Of a stretch of 12,965 bases of DNA, positions 7,180-12,965 are shown in pieces (positions within the stretch are counted from its first letter, which is position 1; the number at the start of each line of letters is the position of its first letter). Below the pieces are notes generated by a model. The model was not told where the DNA came from and searched no databases. It saw only the letters and a list, made by a program, of their open reading frames with translations. The position numbers and the translations under genes are program-made. The stretch lies in assembly GCA_021296375.1 (NCBI GenBank), contig JAGWAQ010000027.1:1-12965 (forward strand), written 5' to 3'. This DNA is from Alphaproteobacteria bacterium (GTDB taxonomy: Bacteria > Pseudomonadota > Alphaproteobacteria > Puniceispirillales > UBA1172).

Positions 7180-7887
7180 ATGCATATATTCAAGGCCATT
7201 CGTGAGAATGTTCTGGTTCCTGTCCATCCCGCGGGGTGGCCATTTATCGCGATCTTTGCCGTCGCGGGGATGATCCTGACGGTCATCTGGGAGCATCTGT
7301 TCTTCCCGGGGCTGATCCTGACCTTGTGGTGTGTGTATTTCTTTCGCAACCCTGTGCGGACAACGCCTTTCCGTGACGGGCTGGTGATCTCGCCCGCTGA
7401 CGGGCGGGTGCTGTCGGTGGAAGACCTGCCGCCACCGGCGGAGCTTGATCTGCCTGACGGCAAATACACCCGCATCGCCATTTTCATGAATGTCTTTGAT
7501 GTTCATGTCAATCGCGCCCCGATGGCTGGCAAAATCACCGACAAGTTTTATTTCCCCGGCGCGTTCTTTAACGCTGACCTTGATAAAGCGTCGGAACAAA
7601 ACGAACGCCTTGGGCTGGTGATGAAAACCGACCATGGCCCCACCATTGGCTTTATCCAGATCGCCGGGCTGGTGGCGCGGCGGATTCTCTGTGACGCCAA
7701 TGAAGGCGCCCACCTGACCGTCGGTGAACATTACGGCATCATCCGCTTCGGCAGTCGGGTGGATGTCTGGTTGCCGAAACCGGTAAAAGTGCTGGCTTGC
7801 CCCGGGCAGACAACCATCGCCGGCGAAACCATGATCGCTGACTTCGCCAAAGGCGCAAAATCCGTTGAAGAAAGCGTCGCGCGATAA
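7180..7887 (+). CDS. psd: phosphatidylserine decarboxylase proenzyme, short form
   Basis: Psd decarboxylates phosphatidylserine to phosphatidylethanolamine at the inner membrane. The 235-residue proenzyme is expected to self-cleave between Gly191 and Ser192 in IRFGSRVDVW, leaving a pyruvoyl group on the small subunit. The short bacterial class carries this Gly-Ser motif in place of the LGST of E. coli Psd. Residues 22-55 hold one or two hydrophobic segments for membrane attachment. SPADGRV (71-77) and FDVHVNRAP (106-114, with H109) carry the conserved Asp and His of the self-processing site. AGAGG-like AGAGG (7166-7170) lies nine bases before ATG 7180, 32 bp after rpe. Its stop overlaps the pssA start (TAATG), so the two phospholipid genes are translationally coupled. 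Confidence 0.95.
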   Translation: MHIFKAIRENVLVPVHPAGWPFIAIFAVAGMILTVIWEHLFFPGLILTLWCVYFFRNPVRTTPFRDGLVISPADGRVLSVEDLPPPAELDLPDGKYTRIAIFMNVFDVHVNRAPMAGKITDKFYFPGAFFNADLDKASEQNERLGLVMKTDHGPTIGFIQIAGLVARRILCDANEGAHLTVGEHYGIIRFGSRVDVWLPKPVKVLACPGQTTIAGETMIADFAKGAKSVEESVAR

Positions 7888-8666
7888 TGGTTCAGTCAGG
7901 GGAAAATCAACGTCGCCGTATTGTGTCCAGCGTTAATTTTGCCTGGCTTCTGCCTAATCTCCTGACCATCGCGGCGCTGGTTTGCGGCATGACCGCTGTG
8001 CGTTATGCCCTTGTTGATCGCTTTGAAGCGGCGGTGCTGCTGGTCGCCCTGGCGGGGGTGTTTGATGCCCTTGATGGCCGCATGGCAAGGCTGCTCAAAT
8101 CCTCATCCAATTTCGGCGCCCAGCTCGACAGCCTGTCGGATATGGTGGTGTTCGGGGTGGTGCCCGCGATGCTGATGTATCTCTTCGCGCTTGAAGACGG
8201 CGGCCGCATTGCCTGGGGCGCGTGTCTTTTTTACACCACCTGCTGTGCCTTGCGCCTGGCGCGGTTTAATTCCGAGCTGCACGACACCCCCACCTGGGCG
8301 GCAAATTATTTCACCGGCGTGCCGTCCCCGGCGGCGGCCTTTCTGGTGCTTTTGCCGATCATCGCCAGCTTCCGTTATGACATTTCCGCATGGGCCAGCA
8401 TTCCGGTGCTGGGGACATGGATGGTGATTGTCGGGGGAGCGGCCATTTCCACCATCCCGACCTTTGCGGGCAAAGGGGTGAAAATCCCGCGGGCAATGGC
8501 CTTGCCCGCCCTTGGGGTGTTCGCCCTGATCTTCGCTGGCATGGTGGCGCGGCCATGGGATATGATGATCGCGATCGGGGTGATTTACGTCGCCCTCGTT
8601 CCGGTATCTATCCTGCGGTTTTCCCGCATCAAGGCACGGGCGTTGAAATCTGCCGACAAGTCGTAA
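7887..8666 (+). CDS. pssA: CDP-diacylglycerol-serine O-phosphatidyltransferase
   Basis: PssA joins CDP-diacylglycerol and L-serine to give phosphatidylserine, the substrate of the neighbouring Psd. The 259-residue integral membrane protein carries the CDP-alcohol phosphatidyltransferase signature D63-G64-x2-A67-R68-x8-G77-x3-D81-x3-D85, which binds metal and CDP-lipid. About six or more hydrophobic stretches follow it through residue 250, ending in a basic tail. This is the membrane, Bacillus-type enzyme rather than the phospholipase-D-like E. coli type. The ATG shares its A with the psd stop codon. It is the last gene of the plus-strand run and ends 17 bp from the convergent ccmH stop. Serine specificity rests on family resemblance and the psd neighbour. 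Confidence 0.94.
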   Translation: MVQSGENQRRRIVSSVNFAWLLPNLLTIAALVCGMTAVRYALVDRFEAAVLLVALAGVFDALDGRMARLLKSSSNFGAQLDSLSDMVVFGVVPAMLMYLFALEDGGRIAWGACLFYTTCCALRLARFNSELHDTPTWAANYFTGVPSPAAAFLVLLPIIASFRYDISAWASIPVLGTWMVIVGGAAISTIPTFAGKGVKIPRAMALPALGVFALIFAGMVARPWDMMIAIGVIYVALVPVSILRFSRIKARALKSADKS

Positions 8667-8683
8667 TCCCTTAACGCACCGGT

Positions 8684-10267
8684 TTAATCCTGCTGTTTGA
8701 GGGCGTTGATCTGGGCGATCATATCGTCGCGGATTGGCGCGTCTTCGGGCAAGGCGTCAAGAAACCTTGACCATTGGTCAATGGCGCGATCGTTCTGCCC
8801 CTGAAGGACGGCGAAATGCCCGTCGAAAAACAACAGCTCAAGGCTGTCCGGGTTGATCATCCGCAATCGCGCCAGCACATCCGCCGCTTCCGCCAGGTAT
8901 TGGCGGCCTGTGTTGCGCTCCAGCGTGATGGTCAAGGCCCGCACTTGCGCCGAGGCGTCCTCACGCAATGCCGCCGCCGCGCCAAAGGCGGCGCGCATCA
9001 ACCCGTCTTCATCATTCAGCACCTGGCGGGACTGGATCAACCGGCTCCAGCCTTCAGGGTCATCGGGGGTGTTGGCAAGGCGTTCTTCCAGCCCTTCGAC
9101 CATGGCGGTGATCATCGCCGCCTGTTCATCAGGGGTGGTTTCCGCCGCCATCAGCACCCGCTCCAGCTCATCGGAAAGCGGCAAGCCGCCGGATTCCGCC
9201 GCTGAACGGATGTTGCGGGCAAGCACCGGCGACAGCGGGTCATCTTCCGCCAGTGCCGCGAGCAATCCTTGCCAGATGGTGATGGCCTTGGGGAAATCTT
9301 CATCCTGATAGGCGGCAAGACCACTGAGATAAAGCGCCCGCGGTTCCGCCGGCTTTTTGGCCAGGGTTTCCGCCACCAGCTTGCGGGCAGGAAGCGTCAC
9401 CATGCCGCCGGAATCGCGGCTGATGGCTTCCGCCATGAGCGCCACAATGCTGGGGTCACGATCGGTCAGCTCAAGGGCGCGGGCAATGCCCTGACGTTCA
9501 TCACCATAAGCCCCCGCCTGCGCCGCCACCATGGCATAGGTCAGTTGCGCCTCAACCGAAGACGGGTTGGCGTCAGCCGCCGCCCGCGCGGAATTCAGGC
9601 GTTCGGTGTTTTTGGCGTTGTCTTTGGCCTGCTGTTGCTTGGCGGCGAGGATCTGGTCTTGCCGTTCGGCGAGCGGCTGTGCCGTCAGCTCAGGGCGACC
9701 CAACAGGGCATAAAGCCCGAGGCTAACCGCCAGCACAATCGCCATGCTGCCCCAGATCACCGCCGGTGGGGGTGCCCCGCCCATGTCATCTTTAAGCGCA
9801 TCTTGCGGGGGCATGTCAGCTATCGGCGAAGAAGTTGTTGGCGGGGCAGTTGTTGGCGTAGAAGTTGTTGGCGGGGCAGTGTTGCGGCGGGTCATCACAA
9901 AGGCCAGCCCCCCGATCAGCACCAGCGCAACCGGCAGGCCCCAGAGCGCATAGGTCGCTGGCGTCACCGGTGGCTTGAGCAGCACATAATCCCCGAATTT
10001 TGCCCGCAGATGATCAAAGATCGCCTCATCACTCATGCCGTACCGCAATTGCAGCCGCACTTCACGGCGCAAGTCCTGCGCCAGGGGGGCGTCGCTGTCG
10101 TCGATCGACTGGTTCTGGCAGACAAGACAGCGCAGTTGTTTGGAAATGTCGCGGGCGCGTTGCTCCAGCCTTGGGTCGGCCATCACCTCTTCAGGCGAGA
10201 TCGCCATGGCCGGGGCGCTCAACCCCATCCCCACCGCCAGCATCGCCAGTGTCAGGAGCGCCTTCAT
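8684..10267 (-). CDS. ccmH: CcmH-CcmI fusion: cytochrome c maturation thiol reductase plus TPR chaperone
   Basis: CcmH keeps the CXXCH thiols of apocytochrome c reduced, and CcmI holds the apocytochrome tail during heme ligation. The 527-residue protein joins both: a signal peptide (1-22, ending AMA), the CcmH domain with redox motif LRCLVCQNQSI (45-55, C47 and C50), a membrane segment (about 104-126), a Thr/Pro-rich linker (130-150), a second membrane segment (about 168-190), then a periplasmic region (about 200-527) of TPR-like helices including PAEPRALYLSGLAAY near 306. E. coli CcmH is also a fusion but only about 350 residues with a shorter TPR part; many alphaproteobacteria keep CycL and CycH separate. 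The start overlaps the ccmG stop by four bases (ATGA), implying coupling. Domain assignment is firm; TPR number is not determined. Confidence 0.93.
   Translation of the reverse strand: MKALLTLAMLAVGMGLSAPAMAISPEEVMADPRLEQRARDISKQLRCLVCQNQSIDDSDAPLAQDLRREVRLQLRYGMSDEAIFDHLRAKFGDYVLLKPPVTPATYALWGLPVALVLIGGLAFVMTRRNTAPPTTSTPTTAPPTTSSPIADMPPQDALKDDMGGAPPPAVIWGSMAIVLAVSLGLYALLGRPELTAQPLAERQDQILAAKQQQAKDNAKNTERLNSARAAADANPSSVEAQLTYAMVAAQAGAYGDERQGIARALELTDRDPSIVALMAEAISRDSGGMVTLPARKLVAETLAKKPAEPRALYLSGLAAYQDEDFPKAITIWQGLLAALAEDDPLSPVLARNIRSAAESGGLPLSDELERVLMAAETTPDEQAAMITAMVEGLEERLANTPDDPEGWSRLIQSRQVLNDEDGLMRAAFGAAAALREDASAQVRALTITLERNTGRQYLAEAADVLARLRMINPDSLELLFFDGHFAVLQGQNDRAIDQWSRFLDALPEDAPIRDDMIAQINALKQQD
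9831..9880. repeat. tandem repeat in the CcmH-CcmI linker
   Basis: A 20-base sequence beginning GAAGTTGTTG (plus strand) occurs at 9831-9850 and again, identical, at 9861-9880, a 30-base period. A related GTTGTTGGCG half-unit at 9849-9858 suggests an older 15-base sub-period. On the coding strand it gives the alternating APPTTS/TPTT linker between the two membrane segments. The period is a multiple of three, so slippage would change linker length without breaking the frame. Confidence 0.85.
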
Positions 10268-10809
10268 TTGAGTTGATCCAGCGCCGGGGTGATGACATCC
10301 GTGATCACGGATTTGAACACAGGCCCGGCATGGCGGAGAACAATCCGGCCGTGTTTGTCGATCAGGAAGCTTTCCGGCACGCCGTAAATCCCCCAGCGGA
10401 TTCCCGCGCGGCCATCATCATCCATCCATACCGCCTGATAGGGATTGCCGTAATCAGCAAGGAAGGCGCGGGTATCGGCCGCTTTGTCTTTATAAGCAAC
10501 GCCGATAACAACAACATCTTCGGCCAGCACATCAAGGGCGGGAATTTCCGCCCGGCAGGGGATGCACCAGCTGGCCATGAAATTCACCAGCACAGGTTGC
10601 CCCCTGAATTGCGCCAGGGTTTTTGCCAGTTCATCAGACAGGGCGTGTTCCGGAAGATCAGGGGCCGGGCGACCGATCAATACTGATTGCGGCACCTGGT
10701 CCGGGGACCGGCTGCCCGTAATCGTGCCGTAAAGCGCGACGGAAGCCATCACAAGAAACGCAAGGAAAACCGCGGCGGGAATAAAGAACATCAAGCGCTG
10801 GCGAGTCAT
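10264..10809 (-). CDS. ccmG: CcmG/DsbE periplasmic thioredoxin-like protein
   Basis: CcmG passes reducing equivalents from a DsbD/CcdA-type membrane reductase to CcmH and apocytochrome c. The 181-residue protein has an uncleaved N-terminal membrane anchor (about 8-29) and a periplasmic thioredoxin fold with active site WCIPC (C82, C85) after VNFMAS, the acidic-loop region and the cis-Pro loop YGVPESFLID (P145). GVPE next to the cis-proline is the CcmG-type pattern. Its start overlaps the ccmF stop and its stop overlaps the ccmH start, both as ATGA, placing it firmly in the maturation operon. Another membrane-anchored thiol-disulfide protein is the only alternative, and the neighbours argue against it. 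Confidence 0.95.
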   Translation of the reverse strand: MTRQRLMFFIPAAVFLAFLVMASVALYGTITGSRSPDQVPQSVLIGRPAPDLPEHALSDELAKTLAQFRGQPVLVNFMASWCIPCRAEIPALDVLAEDVVVIGVAYKDKAADTRAFLADYGNPYQAVWMDDDGRAGIRWGIYGVPESFLIDKHGRIVLRHAGPVFKSVITDVITPALDQLK

Positions 10810-12866
10810 GACGCGTCCCCGCCGGGTTCAGGCAGGTTGAGCTTGCGGCGGGCGGCAAACGCCATCATCCCGCCGATAGCCATCAACCCCGCCCCGCCCC
10901 AGATCCAGCTGATCAGCGGCTTGTGGTAAAGGCGGAAACTGTAGCCCCAGTCGGGGTCGCCATCCCCCAGCACGGCGTAATCATCGCCGCCCGGGCGGGT
11001 GCGGATCGCGGCTTCCGTGGTGGTTTGGCTTTCGGCGGGGTAAAACCGTTTTTCAGGCGTCATCACCGCCAGCACCTGGCCGGATTTATCCTCAAGCTGG
11101 AGCTTTGCCGTCAAGGTCGTGTAGTTCGGCCCCTTGCGTTCTTCGATCGCAACAAAGCGGTAATTGCGATCCTGAAGTTCGATCACTTGCCCGGGCTTGG
11201 CGCGGATCACGACTTCTTCGCGCCCCAGCCCGTCCCCCATGGCGCCCAGCACAAACACCGCCATCCCGAGATGACCAAGCCATACCCCCCATGGCGCCAG
11301 ACCAAGGGTGTTCAGCCGGCCCTTGAGGGCGGCAAGCTGATGGAATTTCAGGCGTGATTGCAAATCAGCGGCAAGCCCCAGCGCGAGCCAGCCCAACAGC
11401 CCCAGCCCCGCCAGCCCAGCGGCGGAGACAGAGGTCATCATCACGGCGCCCGCCGCCGCCAGCACCACCGCCCCGCCAGCGGCAATCGCCAGCACCACCC
11501 GTGCATGGGGCAGGGCGCCCGATCGCCACAACAGCACCGGGCCAATCGCCATCCCCACCAGAGCCAGGGCCATGACAGGGTTGAAACTGGCGTCAAAATA
11601 AGGCGGGCCGACGGTGATGCGCGCGCCGGTGATCAGCTCAAGCGCAAGAGGATAGAAAGTGCCAATAATCACCACCATCGTCGCCACCAGCAGGATGATG
11701 TTGTTCAGCACCAGCCCCGTGTCACGGCTGATCAACTTGCTGTCCGCCGCGGTTTTCAGCGAAGGGCCACGCCAGGCAAACAGCATCAGGGGGATGCCAA
11801 CAGCAAGCGCGAGAATCCCCAGAATGAAGACCCCCCGTGACGGGTCTGACGCGAAACTGTGGACCGAGGTCAGCAAACCTGACCGCACGATAAATGTCCC
11901 CACCAGGGATAAGGAAAACGACAGGATCGCCAACAGCACGGTCCAGCTTTTGAGCTGGCCACGTTTTTCCACCACCAGCACCGAATGGATCAGGGCAGTG
12001 GCCGCCAGCCATGGCATGAGCGAGGCGTTTTCAACAGGGTCCCAGAACCACCAGCCGCCCCAGCCCAGCTCGTAATACGCCCACCAGCTGCCAAGCGCGA
12101 TGCCAATCGTCAGGGCCGACCACGCCGCCAGCACCCAGGGGCGCAGCCAGCGGCCCCAATCGCGGTCAATCCGCCCGGTGATCAGCCCCGCGACGGCGAG
12201 GGAAAAGGCCATCGACAGCCCGACATAACCGAGATAAAGCATCGGCGGATGCAGGGCGAGGCCGATATCCTGCAAAATCGGGTTCAGCCCCCGGCCATCA
12301 AGCGGCGGCTCATCAAGACGCTCGAACGGGTTTGAGGTGAACAGGCTGAAGGCGAGAAACGCCAGGGTAATGGTCGCCTGCACCGACAAGGTGGTGAGCG
12401 CAAAGCGCGGCGGCACCACGCGGCTGGTGACCGCAAAGATCCCGCCAAACACCACCAGAATCACAATCCACAACAACAGGGAGCCTTCGTGATTGCCCCA
12501 TGTGCCGGCAATTTTATAGATCATCGGTTTCAGGGAATGGGAATGGGCGGTGACCAGCGCAAGAGAGAAATCCGACACCACAAATCCATAGACCAGCGCG
12601 GCAAAGGACATCAGCACCAGCGCCGACACCATCAATTGCAACTGTCGCGCCAGCTCAAGCCGGGCGCCACCAAGAGGAAGCAGCGGCATCACCGCTTGCG
12701 CAAGGCTTGAGACCAGCGCCATGATCAAGGCGAGATGGCCAAGTTCCGCTGACGCCAGCGCAACACTCGCCAGACCAACACCAAGGCAGGCCAGCAAAGC
12801 CAGGCGAAAGCTGGATAAAATCGGGGGGGGTGTCGTTGCGATTGTCGTCGCCATGGGCATCATCAT
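10806..12866 (-). CDS. ccmF: CcmF, heme lyase subunit of System I cytochrome c maturation
   Basis: CcmF takes heme from holo-CcmE and, with CcmH/CcmI, ligates it to apocytochrome c in the periplasm. The 686-residue polytopic protein has the tryptophan-rich WWD domain (259-277), WGNHEGS (123-129) and four histidines matching the heme ligands of E. coli CcmF: H206 (LHPPMLYLG), H294 (ALIHS), H336 (SVHSF) and H532 (GHLGM). A soluble periplasmic region spans about 548-645 and a last membrane segment about 650-671. E. coli CcmF has about 647 residues; the usual N-terminus aligns here near AELGHLALIMA (40-50), so about 33 residues are extra. No start codon of normal type lies closer to the conserved part than the Met cluster at 1-3 and 5, so the exact start within that cluster is open. 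Shine-Dalgarno support is poor. Confidence 0.95.
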   Translation of the reverse strand: MMMPMATTIATTPPPILSSFRLALLACLGVGLASVALASAELGHLALIMALVSSLAQAVMPLLPLGGARLELARQLQLMVSALVLMSFAALVYGFVVSDFSLALVTAHSHSLKPMIYKIAGTWGNHEGSLLLWIVILVVFGGIFAVTSRVVPPRFALTTLSVQATITLAFLAFSLFTSNPFERLDEPPLDGRGLNPILQDIGLALHPPMLYLGYVGLSMAFSLAVAGLITGRIDRDWGRWLRPWVLAAWSALTIGIALGSWWAYYELGWGGWWFWDPVENASLMPWLAATALIHSVLVVEKRGQLKSWTVLLAILSFSLSLVGTFIVRSGLLTSVHSFASDPSRGVFILGILALAVGIPLMLFAWRGPSLKTAADSKLISRDTGLVLNNIILLVATMVVIIGTFYPLALELITGARITVGPPYFDASFNPVMALALVGMAIGPVLLWRSGALPHARVVLAIAAGGAVVLAAAGAVMMTSVSAAGLAGLGLLGWLALGLAADLQSRLKFHQLAALKGRLNTLGLAPWGVWLGHLGMAVFVLGAMGDGLGREEVVIRAKPGQVIELQDRNYRFVAIEERKGPNYTTLTAKLQLEDKSGQVLAVMTPEKRFYPAESQTTTEAAIRTRPGGDDYAVLGDGDPDWGYSFRLYHKPLISWIWGGAGLMAIGGMMAFAARRKLNLPEPGGDAS

Positions 12867-12965
12867 ACCAATCTGTTGGTGGGTTCAGTCATCCCTTTTC
12901 GCGCGCGCTTGCGCAAGGAAACTCTAGTCGCACCCCGGCGGCCCCTGACCACAGGAACAGCCGTT
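12867..12965. other. region upstream of ccmF, mostly without a clear gene
   Basis: It contains the perfect palindrome CTTGCGCAAG (12908-12917) beside an alternating GC tract (12901-12907). On the minus strand these can form a short GCGC stem flanked by CCTT and AAGG, without a following T-run. No convincing promoter or Shine-Dalgarno for ccmF is seen. No CcmE-like C-terminus is recognisable in any minus-strand frame. Confidence 0.4.
12924..12965 (-). CDS. possible last 13 codons of an upstream minus-strand gene
   Basis: Read from the right edge, one minus-strand frame gives NGCSCGQGPPGCD then TAG. Its codons are G/C-rich in the third position like the real genes here, and the three cysteines look like a short metal- or thiol-bearing tail. 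I do not recognise the protein. Thirteen codons cannot prove coding; a competing frame is described among the rejected items. Confidence 0.2.
   Translation of the reverse strand, partial: NGCSCGQGPPGCD

Noticed and set aside
9269..10276. 335-codon open frame on the plus strand opposite ccmH-ccmI
   Set aside because: Antisense shadow with Arg/His-rich low-complexity content; the minus-strand frame has clear domains and operon overlaps.
12863..12892. Nine-codon leader peptide (MTEPTNRLV) overlapping the ccmF start
   Set aside because: The purine-rich AAAAGGG abuts its ATG with no spacing, so it is a poor ribosome site, and the peptide has no attenuation-like codon run.
12866..12964. Minus-strand frame open from the right edge that ends in a TGA overlapping the ccmF ATG
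   Set aside because: The ATGA overlap imitates the other ccm junctions, but the frame is full of Arg codons rarely used here (AGG, AGA, CGA) and resembles no CcmE or CcmD C-terminus.

Overview
The window is chromosomal core-metabolism DNA from a proteobacterium, most likely an alphaproteobacterium. GC is moderately high. The type I GAPDH, ATP-dependent PEP carboxykinase, short phosphatidylserine decarboxylase with a Gly-Ser processing site and ccmF-ccmG-ccmH order all fit that reading, but it is inference from family resemblance and genus cannot be named. I see no insertion sequence, prophage gene, tRNA, rRNA or CRISPR array.

Layout. (1) Bases 1-1368, minus strand: pckA, cut by the left window edge at its C-terminal end. 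(2) Bases 1369-1598: divergent intergenic region with a good sigma-70-type promoter for pckA. (3) Bases 1599-3233, plus strand: a small HD-domain protein with all six metal ligands of PhnZ/TmpB-type diiron oxygenases, then a class I fructose-1,6-bisphosphatase. (4) Bases 3234-3437: intergenic region with an extended -10 promoter embedded in an inverted repeat. (5) Bases 3438-8666, plus strand: tkt-gap-rpe-psd-pssA, five closely spaced genes, probably one operon. (6) Bases 8684-12866, minus strand: ccmF-ccmG-ccmH/ccmI, each overlapping the next by four bases (ATGA), converging on pssA with only 17 bp between stop codons. (7) Bases 12867-12965: about 100 bases upstream of ccmF, perhaps holding the last codons of another minus-strand gene.

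How the genes fit together. PckA makes phosphoenolpyruvate from oxaloacetate, GAPDH works in the middle of glycolysis/gluconeogenesis, and FBPase commits carbon to hexose phosphate. Transketolase and ribulose-phosphate epimerase interconvert the sugar phosphates of the non-oxidative pentose phosphate pathway. Together they form a gluconeogenesis/pentose-phosphate block. Fbp, tkt, gap and rpe are also the enzyme set found in Calvin-cycle (cbb) operons, but no RuBisCO or phosphoribulokinase gene is visible. PssA and Psd perform consecutive steps of phosphatidylethanolamine synthesis. The ccm genes encode the heme ligation and apocytochrome thiol-handling part of System I cytochrome c maturation.

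Most of the window is ordinary. The items most worth a second look are the PhnZ/TmpB-like HD protein with no phosphonate gene beside it, a CcmF with about 33 extra N-terminal residues, a 527-residue CcmH-CcmI fusion whose linker is encoded by a tandem DNA repeat, and the inverted repeat over the tkt promoter.
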